This document shows, one piece after another, positions 1 through 9,600 of a DNA stretch of 27,765 nucleotides. The notes under the pieces are model-generated. The model saw only the letters and a program-made list of their open reading frames with translations, was not told the DNA's origin and made no database searches. Within the stretch, counting starts at the first letter, position 1, and each line of letters opens with the position of its first letter. The translations under genes and the position numbers were made by a program. The stretch lies in NCBI GenBank assembly GCA_964370645.1, contig CAYJJS010000021.1, positions 1 to 27,765 of the forward strand, read 5' to 3'. Source of the DNA: CAMQRS01 sp964370645. Its GTDB lineage: Bacteria > Bacillota_I > Bacilli_A > Erysipelotrichales > Erysipelotrichaceae.

Positions 1-1
1 T

Positions 2-3000
2 GCCGGATATGCTTGGACAAACAGTACTGGACAATGGCATGGTATTAATGAAGCAATAGTATCTAATTTATCTGAAATTACAGTAAGTGATTCAATTAAT
101 ACGACTATGGCTTTCATGAGTACTGGTGAAGTTGCTTTATCTGTGGAAAACAATGCAGTAGATGGTGGTGCAAAAGTCATTGTAAAACAAGAAAAAGGAA
201 CATTTACACAAGAAGCTAGTTTATCTAATGGAGTATATTTATATCGCCATGAATTGAATGATAAAGAAACTGTAGAAGATTTCCCACATATGGAAATCGT
301 ATTGACAGATAATGTAAATGGCGACTTTATTCAAGATGCAGAAGGCAATGATACAACAACACCTTTAGTGGATTGGCAAGATGGAGCAGTAGCTCATAGA
401 GAGTATATTTATAATGAGGCATTTGAAGCAGAAGACATGCAAAATAGTATGATGTATATACCATTTAACTTTGCATCAAATGCAAATGATACATTCACGA
501 ATTCTTTAGACACAGTGAAAATGCTGTACAACTATACAGATGGGTTTGGACAAATGTTACTACATAAAGGATATCAAGATGAGGGGCATGATAGTGGAAT
601 TCCATCATATTCAAATGTAGGTATCCGTCAAGGTGGTGTCGAAGATATGCAACTATTGATTGAAGAAGGGGATCAATATAATGCTAAAGTTGGAGTTCAC
701 ATTAATGCGACAGAATACCATACGGATGCAACGGACTTATACTATTCAAACTTGTCAGGTGCTACATCAACAGGAGTACAAGATCCAGTCAATGCTTCAG
801 TGGGAGCGAATGGCTTTGATTCATTGGCACCAGGATGGGATTGGGTAGATACAACATTCTATGTAGATCAAACTCAAGATGTAATAACTGGTGAGTTACA
901 ACGTAGATTTGAAGACTTGTATAACCAAACAGCAATTACAGACGAAACAGGAAATGCCGTGCTAGGAAAAGATGGGAATCCATTGGGAATTGATTTCTAT
1001 TATATTGATGTTTATACAGGAAACTCTTACAATGCGAATAAATTATTAGAGTTTGCGAATGACTTAGGTGTAAAAATTGGTACCGAATTTGCTGGACCAT
1101 TAGAGCCAGGTTCAAACTTTGTACACTGGGGAACTGATTTTGGTTATCCAAACAAAGGGAATGGTTCATTAGTCTCAAGATTTGTAAAAAATGAACTAGA
1201 TATTTTCACAGGTAATGCATTATTTAAAGGACAGAAACTTGCAGTAGTATCATATTGGGGAGACTCGAAATCAGATATCGAACAAGGGATTTTCACATTC
1301 TTTAATGAAACATTGCCAACAAAATTTATGCAACATTATGGCGTGATGAAATTGGAAGATAACCAAGTAATATTTGAAGATGGTGTAAAATCAACACGTA
1401 ATGAAGCAACTGGAAAAATTGAACTTACAGTAGATGGCAATTTAGTATCTAGTTGGACGGACACAGGTACTTCTACATTAGAAACAGAAAGACATACTGC
1501 TGAGGCTGAATCATTAATTCCTTGGGCTTGGGACATGGCAACTAATGAAGTGTTAACACTTGATGAAGGAGCAAAATTATACCACTGGAACACTAGTGGT
1601 GCAGCTACAACTTGGACATTAACGGATAAATATGCACAAGCAAGTGCTTACCAATTGTATGAATTAACACAACAAGGTAAGGTAGTTGTAGGAGATCCAA
1701 TTCCAGTTGTGGATGGAAAAATCACAATCACAAGTGCAAAAGAAAACACCGGTTATGTATTATATAAAGTTGGTGTAGATGCAGAGGGTATTGTTGAAGA
1801 TGCATCAAATTGGGGAGAAGGAAGTGAAGTATTAGACTTTGCATTCAACTCACAAGAGATGAATACAGACACAGCAGTTTGGCATAGCGAAGCTGGAACA
1901 AATGCTACAATTGCACAAACTGAAGGTAAAGGTTACTATGATACAAATAAAGAAATGAGCCAAAACCGCTTAGAGAATTATCTAGAAATTGATGCAAATG
2001 GAGGAAGTGTTTACCAAAACTTCACAGTGAAAGAAAACACGAATTACAACATTGGTGTTTGGGCAAGTACGGCAGTTGGAAGAGAAGTTACTTTAGAAGT
2101 GGAAGTGGATGGAAAAGTATACAAAACATCTCACACAGGTATTGATGGAACACAAATGACAAACTTCAAATATAGATGGGACACATATCACTTGATGCAA
2201 GTAGATGTTGCAATCCCTTCAGGTGTTACTACTGCAACAATTCGCTTGATGGCAGATGAAGGTAATGGAGTAGCGAAATTTGATGATGTGAAAGTGTTTG
2301 AACATATTGCAGATGAATATGCAATGAGTGAAGAAGCGCAAGAAAATTACTTAGTATATGAAGATTTCGAAAACGTAGCACAAGGATATGGAATCCTTCA
2401 ATATGGAGTAAATGGTTCGTTAAAAATGCAGTTAAAAACAAACTATAACTTTAATACTGATGAACCATTTAACGATATCGTTACAGCGGCAGATGAAACA
2501 TTAGGACCTATCTTTACATGGGTATTAGATGGTAAAACATCGTTGAAGATCAATGAAACAGATGCTGGAAAAGAATTACGTGTAGCAGAAAGTGCGTTGC
2601 GTTTACTTCCAAATGAAGAATATACAGTTGGATTTGAATATACAGCACAAGATTATGCTAATTACAAACTACAAGTGATTTCAAGATCAACAGGAGATAT
2701 TGCTTTCGAAGAAAATATTCCAGTTGCAAAATCAACAGGGGATGGAACAGGTAATGAAATAAGTTATACATTTACAACAGGAGATAAAGACGATTACCAA
2801 ATTCGTTTTGTAAAAACAAATTCGGGAAGTCAAAAAACAGAACTACATGCATTTATTTTGGATAACTTCTATGTTAGCGGAGTAGAGGCAATTGAGTTAG
2901 ATGTTAGCGATGGAACAGGAAGTGGATATTACAAAGCAGGAGAAGAAATAACAATAACGGCAGAAGATAAAGGGATTGCATTTGACAAATGGGAAATTGA

Positions 3001-4390
3001 AGGTGTAAGTGTTAGTGATTTAACACAAACGTCAATTGCATTTACAATGCCTGAACATGAAGTGGTTGCAAAAGCTACATATCATGGAGAAGCGTATCCA
3101 ATTACTGTGGTTAATGGAACCACTTCTCTAGATTCTGCTTATGAAGGAAATGAAGTAGTCATTACAGCAAACACAGCTCCTGTGGGGCATGTATTTAAGG
3201 GATGGACTGTGGAAGGAATTAGTGGATTAACATTAAGTGAACCTACAATCACATTCGAAATGCCAAATAACGCTGTATCAGCTACTGCAAATTATGAAGC
3301 AATCGATTATACAATCACATTGACGAATGCATCAAGCACACATACTAGTGCAAATTACAATAAGCAAGTGACAATCACAGCAGATGAACCTGAGCAAGGA
3401 TATCGTTTTAAAGATTGGACAGTAGAAGGAATTAGTGGAGTTACTCTTACAGACTCTACAATTACATTTGCAATGCCAGCTACTAATGTGAGTGCAACAG
3501 CGAATTATGAAGCGATTAAGGTGACATCTATTACATTAGACAAAACGGAAGTAACATTAACACAAGTTGGGCAAAAAGATACATTAACAGCTAGTGTAAA
3601 CCCTGCAGATGCATTGGATCCTACAATTACATGGACATCTTCAGATGAAAGTATCGTAAGTGTTGATGCGAATGGAGTTGTTGAAGCACAAGCTAATGGA
3701 AGTGTAACGATAACAGCAACTTCAGCGGATGGAACAGTGAGTGCGACAGCAACAATTACAGTAGATCCTAGTGCACATAAGTATGGTGTAAGTGTAGTAA
3801 ATGGAACAACAACAAAAGCAGAAGCCGCCGCAAATGAAACCGTTGATGTAAGTGCAAAAGCAAAAATGAACGACTTAATTTTCGTTGGATGGCAATCAAC
3901 ATCAGAAATTGTATTTGATAACCCATTTGCTTTAGAAACATCATTCATGATGATTGGTGAAGATGTAGAAGTTGTAGCTATGTACTATGAAGAAGCTATG
4001 TTGTTAGATGAAGAAGTAGAAAACTATGAAATGGGAAGTAAAGATGTAGTTGACTTTAGAAGTGAAGCAACATATCAAACATTACAACATGTAGTAGTAA
4101 ATGAAAAAGTATTGATTAAAGATGTGGATTATGTGGAAACACAAGGTTCAACTATCATTACATTCACTCCAGAATACTTAAGTACTTTAACAGTAGGTGA
4201 ATATGATGTAACGATGATCTTTACAACAAACTTAGCAACAACAGGAAAAATCATGGTTAATGAGAAAACAGAAACACCCGTGAATCCGACTCCTCCAACT
4301 GGAGATACTACACAAACAACGATGTTATGGATTGTATTCTTAGCAGCAGGAGCAAGTGTATTAACGTATAGAAGAAGATATAAAAAGTAA
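2..4390 (+). CDS. Endo-alpha-N-acetylgalactosaminidase (GH101), cell-wall anchored, 5' end outside the window
   Basis: The frame is open from base 2, so the start and secretion signal lie upstream; 1462 codons are visible, numbered here from base 2. GH101 enzymes release Gal-beta-1,3-GalNAc from Ser/Thr of mucin-type glycoproteins outside the cell. Landmarks: GYQDEGHD followed by GGVED, tryptophan-lid motif GWDW (W279, W281), probable nucleophile Asp336 in YYIDVY and probable acid/base Glu362 in GTEF. After the catalytic part come two galactose-binding-like beta-sandwiches (about 620-960), three InlB-type repeats ending in TANYEAI-like strings (about 960-1170), a Big_2 Ig-like domain (about 1173-1257), another InlB-like repeat and an X2-like module (about 1334-1422). 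The tail has TPPTGD (1430-1435), a hydrophobic helix and an RRRYKK end, a sortase signal with Thr in place of Leu. Catalytic residues are assigned by family motif, not by alignment. Confidence 0.93.
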   Translation, partial: AGYAWTNSTGQWHGINEAIVSNLSEITVSDSINTTMAFMSTGEVALSVENNAVDGGAKVIVKQEKGTFTQEASLSNGVYLYRHELNDKETVEDFPHMEIVLTDNVNGDFIQDAEGNDTTTPLVDWQDGAVAHREYIYNEAFEAEDMQNSMMYIPFNFASNANDTFTNSLDTVKMLYNYTDGFGQMLLHKGYQDEGHDSGIPSYSNVGIRQGGVEDMQLLIEEGDQYNAKVGVHINATEYHTDATDLYYSNLSGATSTGVQDPVNASVGANGFDSLAPGWDWVDTTFYVDQTQDVITGELQRRFEDLYNQTAITDETGNAVLGKDGNPLGIDFYYIDVYTGNSYNANKLLEFANDLGVKIGTEFAGPLEPGSNFVHWGTDFGYPNKGNGSLVSRFVKNELDIFTGNALFKGQKLAVVSYWGDSKSDIEQGIFTFFNETLPTKFMQHYGVMKLEDNQVIFEDGVKSTRNEATGKIELTVDGNLVSSWTDTGTSTLETERHTAEAESLIPWAWDMATNEVLTLDEGAKLYHWNTSGAATTWTLTDKYAQASAYQLYELTQQGKVVVGDPIPVVDGKITITSAKENTGYVLYKVGVDAEGIVEDASNWGEGSEVLDFAFNSQEMNTDTAVWHSEAGTNATIAQTEGKGYYDTNKEMSQNRLENYLEIDANGGSVYQNFTVKENTNYNIGVWASTAVGREVTLEVEVDGKVYKTSHTGIDGTQMTNFKYRWDTYHLMQVDVAIPSGVTTATIRLMADEGNGVAKFDDVKVFEHIADEYAMSEEAQENYLVYEDFENVAQGYGILQYGVNGSLKMQLKTNYNFNTDEPFNDIVTAADETLGPIFTWVLDGKTSLKINETDAGKELRVAESALRLLPNEEYTVGFEYTAQDYANYKLQVISRSTGDIAFEENIPVAKSTGDGTGNEISYTFTTGDKDDYQIRFVKTNSGSQKTELHAFILDNFYVSGVEAIELDVSDGTGSGYYKAGEEITITAEDKGIAFDKWEIEGVSVSDLTQTSIAFTMPEHEVVAKATYHGEAYPITVVNGTTSLDSAYEGNEVVITANTAPVGHVFKGWTVEGISGLTLSEPTITFEMPNNAVSATANYEAIDYTITLTNASSTHTSANYNKQVTITADEPEQGYRFKDWTVEGISGVTLTDSTITFAMPATNVSATANYEAIKVTSITLDKTEVTLTQVGQKDTLTASVNPADALDPTITWTSSDESIVSVDANGVVEAQANGSVTITATSADGTVSATATITVDPSAHKYGVSVVNGTTTKAEAAANETVDVSAKAKMNDLIFVGWQSTSEIVFDNPFALETSFMMIGEDVEVVAMYYEEAMLLDEEVENYEMGSKDVVDFRSEATYQTLQHVVVNEKVLIKDVDYVETQGSTIITFTPEYLSTLTVGEYDVTMIFTTNLATTGKIMVNEKTETPVNPTPPTGDTTQTTMLWIVFLAAGASVLTYRRRYKK

Positions 4391-4396
4391 AAGTTT

Positions 4397-4422
4397 GTTA
4401 GGATGGAGCAATCCATCCTGAC
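4397..4422 (+). promoter_or_regulatory. Intercistronic hairpin with GCAA loop between GH101 and GH112
   Basis: Arms 4397-4407 and 4412-4422 pair over 11 base pairs with one G-U, closed by a GCAA tetraloop (GNRA type) at 4408-4411. Only TTTG follows, so it is a weak terminator at best. The gap between the two genes is 53 bases and shows no clear promoter. I infer an mRNA stabilising or processing element, or a partial attenuator. Confidence 0.6.
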
Positions 4423-4443
4423 TTTGTATGAAAGGTAAAATTT

Positions 4444-6609
4444 ATGAGTGAAACAAAACTAAGAGGAAGAGTTACAATTCCAACAGATATGGATGTTGTT
4501 GAAGAAACAGTAACATTGTTGAATCGCTGGGGAGCGGATGCAATTCGTGATTGTGATGGAACGGATTATCCTGAAGAATTAAAAAATGTTGATGCAAAAG
4601 TGTATAAAACATATTATACAACACGTAAAGACAATACATGGGCAAAAGCAAATCCTGACGAAATCCAACAATGCTACATTATGACAGGTATAAAAACTGC
4701 GACAGAAGACACACTACGCATTGTGCTTATGGATGGTATTTCAAAAGAGCTAATGCAAGTAAATGACCAAGATGATATTAGACGTTGGTGGGAAGTTATC
4801 GATCGTAGTAGTGGAGAAGTGCTAACTTGTGATAAATGGAAATACGATGCTACTACTGGTGCTGTAATCATTGAAGCAATTCCTTTTCATAACTATACAG
4901 TTAGTTTCTTAGCATATTTAATTTGGGATCCAGTACATATGTATAATGCAGTAGTAAATGACTGGAAAGATGTTGAACATCAAATCACATTTGATGTAAG
5001 ACAACCAAAAACAAAAGCGTTCTCAATGAAACGTCTGCGCGATTTTATCGAAAGCAATCCACATGTAAATGTGATTCGCTACACGACGTTTTTCCATCAG
5101 TTTACTTTAATGTTTGATGAATTGAAAAGAGAAAAATACGTGGATTGGTATGGGTATTCTGCTTCCGTATCTCCATATATTTTGAAGCAATTTGAGGAAG
5201 AAGTAGGTTATCCATTCAGAGCGGAATATATCATCGATCAAGGATATTATAATAATCAGTATAGAATTCCTAGTCAAGAATTCAAAGATTTCCAAGCGTT
5301 CCAACGTAGAGAAGTAGCGAAATTGGCGAAAGAAATGGTAGATATAACACATGAATGTGATGTGGAAGCAATGATGTTTTTAGGAGATCACTGGATTGGT
5401 ATGGAACCATTTATGGAAGAATTCAAAAGTGTTGGTTTAGACTCCGTTGTAGGAAGTGTAGGGAATGGTAGTACACTTCGTTTGATCAGCGATATTGAAG
5501 GCGTAAAGTATACGGAAGGAAGATTTTTACCTTATTTTTTCCCAGATACATTCCATGAACATGGAGATCCAGTGAAAGAAGGAAAAGAAAATTGGGTAAC
5601 AGCAAGAAGAGCAATACTCCGTAAGCCAATTGATCGTATTGGATATGGTGGATACTTGAAATTAGCGTGTGATTTTCCAGAGTTCTTAACATTTGTGGAA
5701 AGTGTTTGTGATGAATTTAGATATTTATATGAAAATATTAAGGGAACCACTCCATATTGTGTGAAACGCGTAGCTGTATTGAATAGTTGGGGGAAAATGA
5801 GAGCGTGGGGTGCACACATGGTGCATCATGCTTTATACCAAAAACAAAACTATAGTTATGCTGGAATTATTGAGTCCTTAAGTGGAGCCCCCTTCGATGT
5901 GAAGTGGATTAGCTTTGATGATTTATACAAAAACCCTGCTATTTTAAACGAAATTGATGTTATAATTAATGTAGGTGATGCAGATACTGCACATACAGGT
6001 GGGGCTGTTTGGGCGGATGCAACGATTTCATCCTTAATTCAAAAATTTGTATATGAAGGAGGAGGGTTTATAGGTATTGGAGAGCCAAGTGGACATCAAC
6101 ATCAGGGAAGATTTATTCAGTTGGCAAATGTATTAGGGGTCGAAAAAGAAACCGGATTTACTCTAAATTACGATAAGTACAATTGGGAAGCAAGTACAGA
6201 GCATTTTATTTGCGAAGATTGTACGAAAGACATTGATTTTGGAGAAGGGAAGAAAAACATGTATGCATTTGAGGGGACACAAATTTTAGTGCAAAACGAA
6301 AAAGAAGTGCAAATGGCCGTACATGAATTTGGAAAAGGTAGAAGTGTATATATGAGTGGATTACCATACAGTTTTGAGAATAGTCGTATTTTGTACAGAA
6401 GTATTTTATGGAGTACACACGATGAAGATCAATTATACAAATGGTATTCAACAAACTTTAATGTAGAAGTGCATGCATATGTGGAAAACAATAAGTACTG
6501 TGTAGTAAACAATACTTATGAACCACAAGAAACAACAGTTTACTTAGGGGATGGAACAAGTTTCGAGTTATCACTTGATGCAAATGAAATCATTTGGTAT
6601 GAAATTTAA
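4444..6609 (+). CDS. gnpA: Galacto-N-biose / lacto-N-biose phosphorylase (GH112)
   Basis: This 721-residue protein has no signal peptide, so it is cytosolic. GH112 enzymes reversibly phosphorolyse Gal-beta-1,3-GalNAc or Gal-beta-1,3-GlcNAc to galactose-1-phosphate and the free N-acetylhexosamine. The family signature FLGDHWIG is present; its Asp is residue 315, which should match the general acid Asp313 of the Bifidobacterium enzyme. The motif WDPVHMYNAVVNDW (161-174) lies in the substrate region. Length is close to characterised members (about 720-750). Lying between two GH101 genes, it most likely acts on the core-1 disaccharide they release. A sister activity of the family, galactosyl-rhamnose phosphorylase, is less likely here. 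From memory, a Val at the position of V164 favours galacto-N-biose over lacto-N-biose; I have not verified this. A weak ribosome site (AAAGG) precedes ATG 4444. Confidence 0.93.
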   Translation: MSETKLRGRVTIPTDMDVVEETVTLLNRWGADAIRDCDGTDYPEELKNVDAKVYKTYYTTRKDNTWAKANPDEIQQCYIMTGIKTATEDTLRIVLMDGISKELMQVNDQDDIRRWWEVIDRSSGEVLTCDKWKYDATTGAVIIEAIPFHNYTVSFLAYLIWDPVHMYNAVVNDWKDVEHQITFDVRQPKTKAFSMKRLRDFIESNPHVNVIRYTTFFHQFTLMFDELKREKYVDWYGYSASVSPYILKQFEEEVGYPFRAEYIIDQGYYNNQYRIPSQEFKDFQAFQRREVAKLAKEMVDITHECDVEAMMFLGDHWIGMEPFMEEFKSVGLDSVVGSVGNGSTLRLISDIEGVKYTEGRFLPYFFPDTFHEHGDPVKEGKENWVTARRAILRKPIDRIGYGGYLKLACDFPEFLTFVESVCDEFRYLYENIKGTTPYCVKRVAVLNSWGKMRAWGAHMVHHALYQKQNYSYAGIIESLSGAPFDVKWISFDDLYKNPAILNEIDVIINVGDADTAHTGGAVWADATISSLIQKFVYEGGGFIGIGEPSGHQHQGRFIQLANVLGVEKETGFTLNYDKYNWEASTEHFICEDCTKDIDFGEGKKNMYAFEGTQILVQNEKEVQMAVHEFGKGRSVYMSGLPYSFENSRILYRSILWSTHDEDQLYKWYSTNFNVEVHAYVENNKYCVVNNTYEPQETTVYLGDGTSFELSLDANEIIWYEI

Positions 6610-6638
6610 AACAAAGTCCACTTAGGTGGACTTTGTTT
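6609..6638 (+). terminator. Perfect 13-bp hairpin after GH112, likely leaky terminator
   Basis: Arms 6609-6621 and 6626-6638 are perfectly complementary around a TTAG loop, starting at the last base of the GH112 stop codon. The T-rich 3' arm (CTTTGTTT) followed by GC gives an imperfect U-tract. Only 27 bases separate it from the next start codon, too few for a full promoter plus ribosome site. The downstream GH101 is therefore probably reached by read-through or by RNA processing. Confidence 0.65.
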
Positions 6639-6665
6639 GCATTCATTTAATTTAGGAGGAAAGAA

Positions 6666-9600
6666 ATGAATAAGAAATTAAAACAGGGGGCTGCTGTTAT
6701 ACTTGCGACTAGTGTGTTGGCAAATTCAATTCCAATGTCTAACTTTATAGTACAAGCAGCAGATACAATTGTGGAATTTGATGATGAAAATGATCGTGGG
6801 GGGTTTCAAAAAACTTCTGGAGATGGAACCATTTCATTTACGGATGGACTAGGAGAAGATGGGTACATGACCCTAAAAGCAAATGGTAATACGATTTATG
6901 CAGAAACACAGTCTCAAGCATTAACAGATGGTTTTGTAGAGATGGATATTACAACGTTGAATCAAGCACGCTTTGCAATCGCATTTCGCTATAACAGTCC
7001 TAGTGATTGGCAAGGTATTGGTTGTGATGTAGGGAGTTGGTCGTACTTTACAGGTGCTGATCAATATGGTTCGATTGGAGCATCGAAGCAAAGCTTTACA
7101 ACAGTAGGAGAAAAACATCATATTCGTATTGAGTATAGAGGGAATGATATTACATTGTATGAAGATGGTGTATTAATTGCTGAAACAACAGTTAGTGCAT
7201 TTGATGCGACATCTAGTGGAACAATTGGTTTTCGCTTATGGGGGTATACCGCAGGAGAGGCAGATTATAATGCTAACATTGAAGTAGATAATTTCAGAAG
7301 TGGAGAATTAGAGAGTATTGCCACCATTGTACCGGAACAAGTGCAAATGGCTGAAAAGGATAAAGGAAGTATTGATTATACCTTAACTTTGGGGCAAGAC
7401 TCTCCAAATTTAGTTGGAATCATGGATGGAACGACATCACTTGTTGAAGGGGAAGACTATACGTATTCAGGAAATACCATTACATTAAAAGCTTCGTTAT
7501 TTGAAACGATGAATATGGATGGAACGACGTTAGTTTTATCTTTTGAAAATGAACAAACACTGGATTGTCCAATTATTTTTGAGAAAGAAGACCCAATTGT
7601 AAAAGTGGAAAAAGATTTTACTACTTCTATCGAAGGAATGGAAAAAATCTCATCAACAGGAAGTATGACACATTTCGAAGAATCACTGGCTATTTCTGGA
7701 AATGGATTATATATCGATCAAGAGTCGGAAACACTTAAAAATCAATCTGTAGAATTTTTATTTGACCCAACTAGTGATGCGACGAATTATGGTGTCGTAC
7801 TACGCTATGTAGACGAAAACGACTATTTATATGTTGGACCAGCTCAACAACATGGACAACACTATACAAGTTGGGGTGTATACAATCAAGATGGGTTAGT
7901 GAAGTCGGTAGAAGATAGTGCATTTATTTTAGCGAATAGAGATATGCCTTATAAAGTGAAGGTAAAAGTGATTGATAATGTCGTAACTATTTACTTAGAT
8001 AATGAGGTTATTTTCACAGAAGCATTAGATATCTCAACCAAAGCAGGAAAAGTTGGTTTTAGAACAACAGGGTCTACTGGAATGCATGTATATTCATACG
8101 TGCAAGAGACAGAAGTGAAACCAAGTGCACCAAACGAAGTAGTTGAAGCAACAATAGCATCAGCTGATATGCAAGTGATTGTGGATGAAAACTTCCCAAG
8201 AATCATTCGCTATGAGTTAGGAACAACAGTGCCAGGGCAAGCAATTGCAGTACAACAAGTGGAAATCAATAACAAGTTATATACACCAACTGTAACATCT
8301 ACAATTAGTGGATCGAGCGCAAGATATACATTATCAGTAGCAGAAATCGGTGTGCAATTTGATACGGTAATGAGTGTGGAAAATAATACCGTTACAACTC
8401 GTATTGAAAATGTAGTCGAAAATGCAGATACTTTAGTGTATACGATTAATTTCCCACAACATTCTTTAGTGTCTATGGATGCAAATAGTGCGAATGCACA
8501 ATTGCGTGTGAATAACTATCGTGGAGAAACAAGAAGTAATCTAAATGAACGCATTGGAGTAGAATATTTTTCTTCAACAACACTTGCTGTTTTGAGTAGT
8601 GATTCATATGCAGCAGCAGTGAGTGGGGGGTCATACAAAAACCGTAAAGAAGTAGCGTATCAAACATTCTCAAATGGATCGTCAACTTCAACAGGTCTAT
8701 GGTTAAATGAGTATGTATATAGAGGGTTAGATGGAGAAGTCATGACTTATTTTGAAGGAGATAAGGAAGTGAAAACCCCATATAGTAGAGTAGCAATTAC
8801 AGATGAAGATCGTAATGGTGATGGAGTCATTGATTACCAAGATGGTGCTATTGTATTGCGTGATGATGTAATGTATGGGAAAATTGGTGGAGATATTGCG
8901 ACAGATAGTTGGAATATGATTGCGATGAATGTTGGTTCAGAAGCACAATATCCATTCTTACGTATTTTAGACAATGCGAAAAAAGTATCTCTGGCTACAG
9001 ATAATTTCGCACAAAATATTTATATCAAGGGATATCAAAGTGAAGGACATGATGCTGCGCATCCAGATTTTGCAGATTACAACGAACGTGCCGGAGGTCT
9101 GGAAGATTTCAACATTTTATTAGAAAACTCAGAGTCTGTTAATACAAAAATGGGTATTCATATAAATCATACGGATATTTATCCAGAAGCACCACAATAC
9201 GATAATCTTAAATCGACATTAGGTGGTTGGTCATGGTATGACTCATCTGCACAAATTATTCGTGAAAACGATATGTTAGATACGTCAGCAGGTGGATTTG
9301 ATGGGCGTTTAGAGCAACTATATGATACGGATACGTTAAATCAATTGGATACTACATACATCGATGTATTCTTTGGAACACGTTGGCCGATGTACAAACT
9401 AATTGAAAATATTAATGGTATGGACCGTGGTATGGGATTAGGTACAGAGTATGTAGATGAATTTGTATCGTATAGCACATTTGCACATCATATTGGAAGC
9501 AATTTTGGAGGAACAGGTAGTCTAGTGCGATTTGTAGATCATGATCAAGCAGATATTTTCGCAAACAGCACTTTATTTAGAGGAGCATCAAGTAGAGCAA

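Noticed and set aside
3100..3520. Tandem DNA repeats as a possible recombination or phase-variation site
   Set aside because: The repeats are protein-level InlB-like modules that differ at many bases; no long identical DNA repeat or homopolymer slippage tract is seen.
3505..3948. 147-residue ORF on the - strand
   Set aside because: It is the complement of the repeat-rich tail of the first GH101. Its Val/Thr/Ala-rich composition follows from the codon pattern of the real gene, and no ribosome site or family resemblance is seen.
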